Shown piece after piece: positions 1 to 5,685 of a stretch of DNA of 6,855 bases. This stretch comes from Ruminococcaceae bacterium UBA5401. Its GTDB lineage: Bacteria > Bacillota > Clostridia > Oscillospirales > Acutalibacteraceae. The notes below the pieces were generated by a model. The model was not told where the DNA came from and searched no databases. It saw only the letters and a list, made by a program, of their open reading frames with translations. Where the stretch lies: the NCBI GenBank assembly GCA_002409675.1, contig DHOB01000042.1:9969-16823 (forward strand), in the 5' to 3' direction. Position numbers and translations under genes: made by a program. Each line of letters begins with the position of its first letter. Positions within the stretch are counted from its first letter, which is position 1.

Positions 1-180
1 CAAAACTACAGCTATAAAAACTCCCGAAGCTGAAAATCATGCTTCGGGAGCTGTCTTAAACTGTCCCGCCAGACAAATCTTTCGATTCGCTTCGTTCTGA
101 ACGGCGGGCCGTGGGAGCGGCGACACGCCGCCATGCCGGGCCGAAACCGGCTCTGCCGGCGGGAGCGGCGACACGCCGCA
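1..180 (-). repeat. Modular GC-rich intergenic repeat, left copy
   Basis: This copy fills the space from the window edge to three bases before the rubrerythrin stop codon. Read on the plus strand it contains, in order, a stem-loop (21-50), a CTGTCTTAAACTGTCCCG module (51-68), a segment ending in CGGCGGGCC (102-110), and two copies of GGGAGCGGCGACACGCCGC (113-131 and 161-179) that flank a GGCCGAAACCGGCTCTGCCG segment. The same modules appear in reverse complement at 6667-6855, including the outer CAAAACTACAGC end, and in part at 1851-2184 and 2413-2499. The element therefore exists in both orientations in this genome. It has no coding capacity that I can support. The copy probably continues to the left of the window. 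The family assignment rests only on comparisons within this window. Confidence 0.8.
11..50 (-). terminator. Rho-independent terminator for rubrerythrin
   Basis: The arms CTCCCGAAGC (21-30) and GCTTCGGGAG (41-50) form a perfect 10-bp stem with a 10-nt loop. Read on the minus strand the stem is followed directly by TTTTTATAGC (20 down to 11), a U-tract in the position expected for an intrinsic terminator. It lies about 130 nt downstream of the rubrerythrin stop codon, so it is the likely end of that transcript. It is part of the repeat element. Confidence 0.75.
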
Positions 181-182
181 CG

Positions 183-722
183 CTAATAGTTGGAGGCTCT
201 GCGCTCAAAGAACGCCTGCGGGTGTTTGCAGACGGGGCAGACCTTGGGGGCTTCGGTGCCGACGTAGACGAACCCGCAGTTGCGGCAGACCCAGACGGTC
301 GCTTCCTTGCAGCGGAAGACCAGGTTGTTTTTCAGATTCGCTTCCAGCTTCGCGTAGCGCTCCTCGTGGGTTTTCTCAATTTTCGCCACGCCGCGCATGG
401 TGCGGGCAATCTCGTCGAAGCCTTCCTGCTCGGCGGTTTTCGCCATGTTCGCGTACATGTCGGTCCATTCATAGTGCTCGCCGGACGCCGCGTCCTTCAG
501 GTTCTCTGCGGTGGACTTGACGTCCCCGCCGGAAAGGAACTTGAACCACAGCTTCGCGTGTGCGCGCTCGTTGTTGGCGCTCTCCTCAAAAATGGACGCG
601 ATCTGCTCGTACCCTTCTTTTCTGGCCTGCGAAGCGTAAAACGTGTATTTGTTGCGCGCCTTCGATTCGCCCGCGAACGCATTCTGCAGGTTGGCTTCCG
701 TCTTGCTGCCTTTTAACTCCAT
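183..722 (-). CDS. rbr: Rubrerythrin
   Basis: This is a 179-residue cytoplasmic non-haem iron protein. The family reduces hydrogen peroxide to water with electrons from rubredoxin/NADH pathways and protects anaerobes from oxidative stress. The N-terminal four-helix diiron domain (about residues 1-130) shows the expected ligands: E19 in the AGES motif, E52 and H55 in NNERAH, E82 and E85 in GEHYEW, and an ExxH at E116/H119. The C-terminal rubredoxin-like domain (about 135-179) has two CxxC knuckles, C146/C149 and C162/C165, which bind the Fe(SCys)4 centre. The length is close to the usual roughly 180-190 residues. The ATG start is supported by an AGGAGG ribosome binding site at 734-739, with an 11-nt spacing. 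The gene has its own promoter and terminator and looks monocistronic. Family identity is very secure; peroxide as the physiological substrate is family knowledge. Confidence 0.97.
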   Translation of the reverse strand: MELKGSKTEANLQNAFAGESKARNKYTFYASQARKEGYEQIASIFEESANNERAHAKLWFKFLSGGDVKSTAENLKDAASGEHYEWTDMYANMAKTAEQEGFDEIARTMRGVAKIEKTHEERYAKLEANLKNNLVFRCKEATVWVCRNCGFVYVGTEAPKVCPVCKHPQAFFERRASNY

Positions 723-771
723 CGTTCAAAAATCCTCCTTCGTCGCATTCAGAATCCTGTTTACGCCTTCG

Positions 772-800
772 ATTATAGCACCCCGCTCCGCAAAAATCAA
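772..800 (-). promoter_or_regulatory. Sigma-A promoter of rubrerythrin
   Basis: On the minus strand there is a -35 TTGATT (plus coordinates 795-800), a 17-nt spacer and a perfect -10 TATAAT (772-777). Transcription would start near 765, about 40 nt before the ATG and upstream of the AGGAGG site. The -35 touches the palindrome at 799-814. Confidence 0.8.
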
Positions 801-814
801 TAGTAATTACTATT
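799..814. promoter_or_regulatory. Perfect 16-bp palindrome, candidate operator
   Basis: AATAGTAATTACTATT is a perfect palindrome that overlaps the rubrerythrin -35 by two bases and extends upstream of it. It also overlaps the stop codon of the DUF4349 gene (813-815). Its position fits a repressor or activator site for the rubrerythrin gene. Clostridial rubrerythrins are often controlled by PerR, whose box is an AT-rich inverted repeat, but this site does not match the PerR consensus closely, so the regulator is unknown. It could instead form a weak 6-bp hairpin followed by TGATTTTT and help to end the DUF4349 transcript. Confidence 0.45.
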
Positions 815-1760
815 ATTTTATCTTTGTTTCCGGGGGAGGGGGCGTTTTATCCTGCGGTTCTTCTTTAGGATTCCCGCCGCCGGAAGTTTCATCCGGAGGG
901 GCGGCGCGGCGGCGCCTGCGGAAGAACCAGACCGCCGCGAAGACGGCCCCGGCGACCGCGGCGAAGGGCAGGGCGGCCGTGACCGCAATCAGCAGGTATC
1001 TCGCGGCCTGCGCCAGCGCCCGGCCGGAATCGGCGAGGACGCCGCCGAGCTGGCCGCCGAGCGATTTTTCCGCCGGCCGGCGGATGGCCTCCACTTCGCG
1101 GACCGTGACGGTTACGGTGGCGAAGCTCACGAGCAAATCCATGTTTTTCAGGCTGGCCGTCATCTGCTCAATCTGCGTCTGCACCTCGGTCAGCCGCTGC
1201 TCCACGGCGAGCAGGTCCGCGACCTTTTCGGCCTTTTCCATCAGCTCCAGCAGGCGCGCGCGCTCGGCCTGCAGGCTCTTGAGGCGGGCCTGGGTGTCCA
1301 CATAGCTCTGCGTCACGTCTTTGCCGGAAAGGCTCCGTCTGGTCACGCTCGCCGCGGCCGAGGCCGCGTTCAGAAAGCCCTCCAGCTTTTCGGACGGCAC
1401 CCGCACGGTGTACGACGCGGTGCGCAGGCCGCCGGAAGGGTCGGTGCCCTTCCCCTCGATGCTGGAGCTCTCGAGATACCCGCCGTATTCGGAGGCCAGG
1501 ATCCCCATCACGGAGGTGACTTTCTGGTAATCGGTGGTTTCCAGTTCCAGGCTCGCGCTCTTCACGATTTTGCGTTTTTCGGCGGCGGAGGCCGCCTGCG
1601 CGGGCGCCGCTTCCGCCGAGTCGGCGGCTTTCTGCACGGCTGTGGACGCGGTTCCGCCCGCGGCCGAGGGCCGCGTTGCCGACCCGGAGGAGGCGCACCC
1701 CGCCGCCAGCGCAAAAACCAGCGCGGCGGCGGCCAGCAGGGCGGCGGTTCGTTTTTTCAT
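813..1760 (-). CDS. DUF4349 domain lipoprotein with C-terminal membrane helix
   Basis: The 315-residue product has a lipoprotein signal peptide: MKKR, a hydrophobic stretch at 5-20, and a lipobox LAAGC with the acylated cysteine at residue 22. An Ala/Ser-rich linker (23-60) leads into a domain beginning KRKIVKSASLELET and containing YGGYLES, SYTVRVPSEKLEGFL and the SYVDTQARLKSL segment. This is the pattern I recognise as DUF4349. Residues about 155-207 are heptad-like and charged, probably a coiled coil. A transmembrane helix (about 255-280) is followed by RRRRR and a Pro-rich cytoplasmic tail. The protein should be anchored in the membrane at both ends, with the coiled-coil domain outside. 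The family has no established biochemical role. The ATG start has AAAGGGG about 9 nt upstream. The gene appears monocistronic. Confidence 0.88.
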   Translation of the reverse strand: MKKRTAALLAAAALVFALAAGCASSGSATRPSAAGGTASTAVQKAADSAEAAPAQAASAAEKRKIVKSASLELETTDYQKVTSVMGILASEYGGYLESSSIEGKGTDPSGGLRTASYTVRVPSEKLEGFLNAASAAASVTRRSLSGKDVTQSYVDTQARLKSLQAERARLLELMEKAEKVADLLAVEQRLTEVQTQIEQMTASLKNMDLLVSFATVTVTVREVEAIRRPAEKSLGGQLGGVLADSGRALAQAARYLLIAVTAALPFAAVAGAVFAAVWFFRRRRRAAPPDETSGGGNPKEEPQDKTPPPPETKIK

Positions 1761-1798
1761 GGCGCCGATGCCCCTTTCGCTTTTTTGATTCTGGCATC

Positions 1799-1827
1799 AG
1801 CATACCATATTTAACATTGTTTTACAA
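1799..1827 (-). promoter_or_regulatory. Sigma-A promoter of the DUF4349 gene
   Basis: On the minus strand there is a -35 TTGTAA (plus 1822-1827), exactly 17 nt of AT-rich spacer and a -10 TATGCT (1799-1804). The predicted start is near 1792, about 32 nt before the ATG. The promoter sits just beyond the edge of the 110-bp repeat block. Confidence 0.65.
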
Positions 1828-1850
1828 GGCAGGCTGAGCCTGCACGCACG

Positions 1851-1960
1851 GCCCGGCGTGGGGAACGGCGAAAACCACAGGCCCGTTCTGCCGGGACAGG
1901 ATAAGACAACTCCCGGCGGCGTGTCGCCGCTCCCACGGCCCGCGGGCGGTGCCCGTTTCG
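1851..1960 (+). repeat. 110-bp tandem repeat, unit 1
   Basis: The unit begins GCCCGGCGTGGGGAACGGCG and ends GTGCCCGTTTCG. It contains a conserved GCCGGGACAG, then CTCCCG, and a short hairpin GCGGCG-TGT-CGCCGC at 1916-1930. Unit 2 follows at exactly 110 bp. The first half also matches 6728 onward. It belongs to the same family as the repeats at the window edges. Confidence 0.85.
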
Positions 1961-2070
1961 GCCCGGCGTGGGGAACGGCGAAAACCACGGGCCCGCTTTG
2001 CCGGGACAGTCAAAGATATCTCCCGGCGGCGTATCGCCGCTCCCACGGCCCGCGGGCAGTGCCCGTTTCG
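1961..2070 (+). repeat. 110-bp tandem repeat, unit 2
   Basis: This unit is nearly identical to unit 1. Differences cluster in the segment between GGGACAG and CTCCCG (GATAAGACAA in unit 1 against TCAAAGATAT here), and single changes lie elsewhere. The hairpin at 2026-2040 has loop TAT in place of TGT while both 6-bp arms are unchanged. Confidence 0.85.
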
Positions 2071-2184
2071 GCCCGGCGTGGGGAACGGCGAAAACCACAG
2101 GCCCGCTCTGCCGGGACAGGATAAGACAACTCCCGAAGCGCATGAAAAACGCTTCAGGAGATTTTTGTCTTATAAATCGGCTTT
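2071..2184 (+). repeat. Repeat unit 3, with terminator-type end
   Basis: The first roughly 65 bp match units 1 and 2. After CTCCCG the sequence switches from the short GC hairpin to the longer GAAGC/GCTTC stem-loop seen at both window edges. It then continues through TATAAATCGGCTTT, which resembles TATAAATTGGCTTT at the far right of the window. This unit therefore carries the same terminal module as the right-hand copy, minus about 10-15 bp after the stem. Confidence 0.75.
2130..2167 (+). terminator. Terminator-like hairpin in repeat unit 3
   Basis: CTCCCGAAGCG (2130-2140) pairs with CGCTTCAGGAG (2150-2160), with one C/A mismatch and a 9-nt loop. ATTTTTG follows on the plus strand. No plus-strand gene lies upstream, so its function here is unclear; it may simply come with the repeat. 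Read on the minus strand it is followed by the weaker TTGTCTT, so it might also help to stop the HD-gene operon transcript. Confidence 0.45.
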
Positions 2185-2412
2185 TTCTGATTTTAAAGTT
2201 TTATTTCAGTTCGCGCTCAGGCCGGACATGCAACGTCATACGCGCCTACGGCGGACGCATCCGCGTCATACGCGCCTCCGGCGACCTCGACATTGGTGCT
2301 GTGGGAATTCCACGTTGCGTGTTCGTACCGGGAAGCTACACTTGGAGTTTTCAGATGGAAGTTGCGCGCATCGGGAAACGGCGGCCGGGGCTTTCAGAAA
2401 ACCGGTTTCCTT
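2185..2412. other. Non-coding spacer between inverted repeat copies
   Basis: About 230 bp lie between repeat unit 3 and the oppositely oriented copy at 2413. I see no gene with a credible start, ribosome binding site or recognisable protein. It holds a degenerate 30-bp direct repeat: CGTCATACGCGCCT at 2234-2247 and again at 2264-2277, each followed by a CGGCG-containing stretch. The first 40 bp are AT-rich and the rest GC-rich. Confidence 0.6.
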
Positions 2413-2499
2413 CCGGGAGATGTCTCTAACTGTCCCGCCAGACAGGGCCGGCGATTTTCTGCGCACGGAACGGCGGGCCGGAACGGGCACCGCCCGCGG
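2413..2499 (-). repeat. Repeat copy overlapping the HD-domain gene
   Basis: Starting at CCGGGAGATGTCT and continuing through CTGTCCCGCCAGACA (2430-2444), CGGCGGGCC (2471-2479) and GAACGGGCACCGCCCGCGG (2481-2499), this stretch matches the left window repeat (CTGTCCCGCCAGACA at 61-75; CGGCGGGCC at 102-110). It also matches the reverse complement of the 110-bp units, which contain CCGCGGGCGGTGCCCG. It lies in the opposite orientation to units 1-3 and overlaps the 3' end of the HD-domain reading frame. Confidence 0.65.
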
Positions 2500-2977
2500 C
2501 GGAAAGGAGGGCGCGGCCCGTCGGGGTCCGGAAATATTTTCTGCCGGCGGCGAGGGTCTGCTCCGGCGATGCGCCGTCCTCATAGAGATTGACGAGGAGG
2601 TCGGCCTCAATCAGGGCCTGGTAATCCGGCCCGTCGATTCCGGCGTAGGTGTGGTGGTGCGCAATCAGAAAGCAGACGCGCTCCGTGAGCTTTTCCGGCA
2701 GGCCGAACGGGGCGAGGAGCGCCCGCGCGACGGGCGGCCCCTCCTTTTCCTGGTACTTTCCGGCCGCGGAGCCGTATTTTTTCTCGCAGTTGTGGATGCC
2801 GATGTCGTGGAGGATGGCGGCCGTCCTGAGGGCGGCGAGCATTTCGGGAGGGAAGCCCTCCCGCTCGCCGATGACCGAGGCGAACCCGAAGACCTTGAGC
2901 GCGTGCTGAATCCGCTTCGGGTCGCCCGCGTCGTAGCGGGCCATTGCCAGCACGATGTCGGGGTATGGAATTTTCAC
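2426..2977 (-). CDS. HD-domain phosphohydrolase-like protein
   Basis: The 183-residue protein carries the HD metal-binding pattern: H25 (RIQHALKV), H57-D58 (AAILHDIG), histidines 107-109 (FLIAHHHT) and D126 (IEADLLVN). It also has a GKYQEKEGPPVA segment that I associate with a clostridial HD family. HD proteins hydrolyse phosphate esters, often of nucleotides; the substrate here is unknown. I chose GTG at 2975-2977 because AGGTGA lies 5 nt upstream. An in-frame GTG at 2984-2986, which would overlap the upstream stop as GTGA, has no properly spaced ribosome binding site. It is the last gene of the ATP-grasp/aminomutase operon. Residues about 160-183 and the TAG stop are encoded by an intergenic repeat (2413-2499), so the tail is unlikely to be ancestral. 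Confidence 0.87.
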   Translation of the reverse strand: MKIPYPDIVLAMARYDAGDPKRIQHALKVFGFASVIGEREGFPPEMLAALRTAAILHDIGIHNCEKKYGSAAGKYQEKEGPPVARALLAPFGLPEKLTERVCFLIAHHHTYAGIDGPDYQALIEADLLVNLYEDGASPEQTLAAGRKYFRTPTGRALLSAAGGARSGPPFRAQKIAGPVWRDS

Positions 2978-2982
2978 GGCTT

Positions 2983-4098
2983 TCACCTCACGGGGTTCGG
3001 ATAGGTAAACGTGCGGCCCTCAAAGTTGCGGAAGACGGCCTCGCGGTCGTCCATGCGCAGGATGTACTCCGGCGTGGCGGGGGTCTTGCCGCCGCCGCCG
3101 GGCAGGTCCACGACGAACTCCGGCACCGCGAAGCCGGAAATGAAGCCGCGGATCTGCTTCATGATGCCGATGCCCTCGGCGAGCGGCGTGCGGAAATGCC
3201 CGATTCCGCGCGAGACGTCGCACTGGTAGAGGTAGTACGGCCGCACGCGGATCTGCACCAGACCGGTGAAGAGCTTCTTGAGCGTTTCGGCATTGTCGTT
3301 CACGCCGCGCAGCAGGACGCTCTGGTTGCCGAGCGGGATGCCCGCGTCGGCGAGCTTCGCGCAGGCGCGCGCCGAATCGGGCGTGATTTCCTGCGGGTGG
3401 TTGAAATGGGTGTTGAGCCAGAGCGGCTGGTACCGCTTCAGCATCGCGGCCAGGGCGTCCGTGATGCGCATGGGCATCACCACGGGCGTGCGCGTGCCGA
3501 TGCGGATCACCTCCACGTGCGGGATGGCCCGCAGGCGCCTGAGCACGCCCTCGATTTTGGAATCCGGCAGCACGAGCGGGTCCCCGCCGGAAAGCAGCAC
3601 GTCCCGCACCTCGCGGTGGGCCTCGATGTAGGCGTACGCCCGTTCGAGCTGTTCCTCCCCCAGCGAGAAATCCTCGCCGCCGACCAGCCTGCGCCGCGTG
3701 CAGTGCCGGCAGTACATCGAGCACCGGTGCGTCAGCAGCAGCAGCACGCGGTCCGGGTACCGGTGCACCAGCCCCGGCACGGGGGAATAGGCGTCCTCGC
3801 ACAGGGGGTCGGCCCGGTCGCAGGGCTGCACGTCCAGCTCCCGCACGGAGGGGACGGCCTGCTTCCGGATGGGGCTTTCGGGGTCCGCGGGGTCCATCAG
3901 CGAGGCGTAGTACGGCGTGACCGCCATGCGGAAATGCCGCAGGCACCGCTCCACGCCCGCCTGCTCTTCGGAAGAAAGCGGCAGAATCTTCGCCAGCTCT
4001 TCCGCCGAGGTCACGCGGCTGCGCATCTGCCAGCGCCAGTCGTTCCATTCTTCGGGCGGCACGCCGGCCCACGGCGCTTTGTTCCGGAAGGTGTTCAT
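2983..4098 (-). CDS. kamA: KamA-family radical SAM aminomutase (lysine 2,3-aminomutase-like)
   Basis: The 371-residue protein resembles lysine 2,3-aminomutase, which uses a [4Fe-4S] cluster, S-adenosylmethionine and PLP to convert L-lysine to L-beta-lysine. The N-terminal WNDWRWQMRSR is typical. The cluster motif is C126-SMY-C130-RH-C133, followed by RRR; the first R (135) matches the carboxylate-binding Arg of the clostridial enzyme. PLP would attach to K338 in PGGGGKTP. D294 (YQCDVS) and D331 (FVVDLP) match the two Asp residues that hold the lysine side-chain amine, favouring lysine over glutamate as substrate. Differences: N269 replaces a zinc-ligand Cys, and the protein ends at TYPNPVR, lacking the roughly 45-residue C-terminal extension with the other zinc cysteines. 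ATG overlaps the ATP-grasp stop (ATGA); AGGCGG lies about 7 nt upstream. Family very secure; substrate inferred. Confidence 0.94.
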   Translation of the reverse strand: MNTFRNKAPWAGVPPEEWNDWRWQMRSRVTSAEELAKILPLSSEEQAGVERCLRHFRMAVTPYYASLMDPADPESPIRKQAVPSVRELDVQPCDRADPLCEDAYSPVPGLVHRYPDRVLLLLTHRCSMYCRHCTRRRLVGGEDFSLGEEQLERAYAYIEAHREVRDVLLSGGDPLVLPDSKIEGVLRRLRAIPHVEVIRIGTRTPVVMPMRITDALAAMLKRYQPLWLNTHFNHPQEITPDSARACAKLADAGIPLGNQSVLLRGVNDNAETLKKLFTGLVQIRVRPYYLYQCDVSRGIGHFRTPLAEGIGIMKQIRGFISGFAVPEFVVDLPGGGGKTPATPEYILRMDDREAVFRNFEGRTFTYPNPVR

Positions 4099-5129
4099 CG
4101 CAGGACCGCCTGCCTTCGCCCGGCGGGGACAAGGCCGTACCGCCTGAGCGCGCACCGCAGGATGGAGAGGATGAGCGCGTCGTAGCCGACGCCGCAGAAC
4201 CCGGCGAGCATGGGGTAGTCGCTGTAGCCCGGCGCCAGGCCGGGCAGCGGGTTGATTTCGATGAAATACGGCACGCCGCCGCGGGAAAGGCGGAAGTCTA
4301 TCCGCGCGAAGTCCCGGCACCCCAGCGCGCGAAAAATCAGCGCGGCGGTCCGCTTCAGGGCCTGCGAGGTCTGCGGCGGAAGGTCTGCCGGGCACCGGTA
4401 CTCCACATATTCCTTCCAGTTGGTCTTCACGCGGTAGCTGTAGACGCCGCGCTCCGGGTCGCCGTGCCGGTAGCGGATCTCCATCGGCTCGAACACCGCC
4501 AGCTCTTTCCCGTTGCCGAGCAGCCCCACGGTGAACTCCCGCCCGGGGACGAATTCCTCGACCAGCATCGGCGCGCCGTACAGCCGCAGGTTCCGCTCCA
4601 GCGCCGCGCGCAGGTGGTCGCCGTCCTCCGCGGTCGCGAGGTCGCCGATCCCCTTGCCGGAACCTTCGCAGTCCGGCTTCACGATGACGGGGAACCGCAG
4701 CCGCAGTTTTGCCGCCGGGGAATCCGCCAGGCGGTACGCCGGGGTCCGCACCCCGTAGGCGGAAAGGTACCGCTTGGTCATCGCCTTGTCGAGCGCCAGG
4801 GCGAGGGTCGTCTCGTCCGAGCCGGTGAACGGGATGCCGAGAAAGCTCAGGATGGCGGGCACCTGCGCCTCGCGGCCCCTGCCGTTCGCGCCCTCCGCGA
4901 TATTGAACACGATGTCCACGCCGGCGCTCTTCAGCCTTTCGACAAAGCCGGCGTCCGCCTCCAGCAGGGCCACCGAGCAGCCCGCGCCCTCCAGCGCGGC
5001 CCGGATGGCTCGGATGGTCCCGAAAGAATCGTACTCTGCCTCGGCGTCCTCGGCGTCCGCGCGGACGCCCTTCTTCAGGTTGTAAGCGATGCCGACCTTC
5101 AGCGGGGGAGGATAGCTGTCGTCTTCCAT
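4095..5129 (-). CDS. D-Ala-D-Ala ligase-like ATP-grasp enzyme
   Basis: The 344-residue protein has the ATP-grasp fold order: an N-terminal domain beginning KVGIAYNLKKG (11-21); VDIVFNIAEG...GREAQVPA (71-92) and GIPFTGSD; the LDKAMTKRYL helix (113-122); the FPVIVKPD strand with EGSGKGIG loop (147-162), which binds ATP phosphates; VEEFVPGREFTVG (190-202); and the Mg-binding RIDF...FIEINPLPG (277-298). ATP-grasp ligases join a carboxylate to an amine through an acyl phosphate. True Ddl enzymes have HG and GEDG signatures near residues 79-88; here they are AEG and GREAQ, so cell-wall D-Ala-D-Ala synthesis is unlikely. First gene of an operon with a KamA-like enzyme, overlapping it by 4 bp; a beta-amino acid substrate is an inference. 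No strong ribosome binding site is visible; ATG 5129 is preferred over TTG 5153. Confidence 0.88.
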   Translation of the reverse strand: MEDDSYPPPLKVGIAYNLKKGVRADAEDAEAEYDSFGTIRAIRAALEGAGCSVALLEADAGFVERLKSAGVDIVFNIAEGANGRGREAQVPAILSFLGIPFTGSDETTLALALDKAMTKRYLSAYGVRTPAYRLADSPAAKLRLRFPVIVKPDCEGSGKGIGDLATAEDGDHLRAALERNLRLYGAPMLVEEFVPGREFTVGLLGNGKELAVFEPMEIRYRHGDPERGVYSYRVKTNWKEYVEYRCPADLPPQTSQALKRTAALIFRALGCRDFARIDFRLSRGGVPYFIEINPLPGLAPGYSDYPMLAGFCGVGYDALILSILRCALRRYGLVPAGRRQAVLR

Positions 5130-5189
5130 GCAGCAACACGCTCGTTTCTTCAATTTTTTGGAACAAATGGAGTTTGTTTTGCTTGCTCC

Positions 5190-5217
5190 ATTATATCAGA
5201 TACTCCGCGAAAGCAAA
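5190..5217 (-). promoter_or_regulatory. Promoter of the ATP-grasp/kamA/HD operon
   Basis: On the minus strand there is a perfect -10 TATAAT (plus 5190-5195). A TTTGCT (5212-5217), 16 nt upstream, is a poor -35. The leader would be about 54 nt to the chosen ATG. An inverted repeat AACAAA-tggag-TTTGTT (5162-5178) falls just after the predicted start and could be an operator; this is speculative. Confidence 0.55.
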
Positions 5218-5416
5218 CGGCGGAATCCGGCGCCCTGCGGGCCTTTGGGGCGGCCGGAAGCCGTGTGGCCGGGTTTTTGCCCCGAGCCGGTGTTTTTTAC
5301 GAAAAATCGCGGCGTGCCGGGGCGTTCCTCGCCGCGCTGTGATTTTTGGCCCGCGGCCGCATATTTTTCGCTTTTCGGGCCATACTTTTTGCGCAGGCAT
5401 TGGACCCCGCTGCCGG
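5196..5416. other. Non-coding spacer between operon promoter and 5S rRNA
   Basis: This divergent intergenic region is GC-rich with scattered T-runs. I see no gene, no RNA family that I recognise and no copy of the GC-rich repeat. A GGCCCG...CGGGCC inverted repeat spans about 5348-5381, but the loop is long and no convincing terminator or riboswitch shape emerges. Confidence 0.5.
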
Positions 5417-5471
5417 AAATTTAAAAAATTTGAAAAAACCCCTTGCTTTTTGGCGAAGGACATGCTATACT
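5417..5471 (+). promoter_or_regulatory. Strong promoter with UP element for 5S rRNA
   Basis: A -35 TTGCTT (5443-5448), a 17-nt spacer and a -10 TATACT (5466-5471) precede the 5S gene. An A/T-tract block of the UP-element type (AAATTTAAAAAATTTG at about 5417-5432, then AAAAAA) sits directly upstream, as in rRNA promoters. Transcription would begin near 5478, about 20 nt before mature 5S. Confidence 0.8.
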
Positions 5472-5497
5472 GTACAAGTTGTTTCAAACAGACGGCA

Positions 5498-5613
<116 letters not shown>

Positions 5614-5621
5614 TCAAAAAG

Positions 5622-5653
5622 CAGTCACCCAATAGGGTGGCTGTTTTTATTTT
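5622..5653. terminator. Bidirectional terminator between 5S rRNA and lysozyme
   Basis: CAGTCACCC (5622-5630) pairs with GGGTGGCTG (5635-5643) through nine pairs, including one G-U, around an AATA loop. TTTTTATTTT follows on the plus strand for 5S. On the minus strand the same stem is followed by CTTTTTG, so it can also end the lysozyme transcript, whose stop codon is about 33 bp away. Confidence 0.85.
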
Positions 5654-5685
5654 GCCCTTTTTCGGCGGACCCGGCCCCGCGCCCG

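Noticed and set aside
1851..2180. CRISPR array
   Set aside because: The repeat period is 110 bp with near-identical whole units, no short repeat alternating with unique spacers and no cas genes.
2398..2417. Intrinsic terminator for the HD operon on the minus strand
   Set aside because: Only a 4-bp CCGG stem followed by TTTT is visible, which is too weak to call.
2983..4098. EpmB (EF-P lysine aminomutase)
   Set aside because: The N-terminus (WNDWRWQ) and overall sequence match the catabolic-type KamA enzymes, and neither EpmA nor EF-P is adjacent.
2983..5166. A 727-codon open frame that reads through the ATP-grasp gene into kamA, suggesting a fusion protein
   Set aside because: The upstream part is a low-complexity Arg/Gly-rich translation of the ATP-grasp gene in the wrong frame. 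The overlapping ATP-grasp frame has clear family motifs, and kamA has its own ATG with a ribosome binding site.
1949..5342. Long plus-strand open frames (1949-3004, 2944-4185, 4464-5342)
   Set aside because: They are antisense shadows of the minus-strand genes in GC-rich DNA; their translations are Arg/His/Gly-rich with no recognisable motif.
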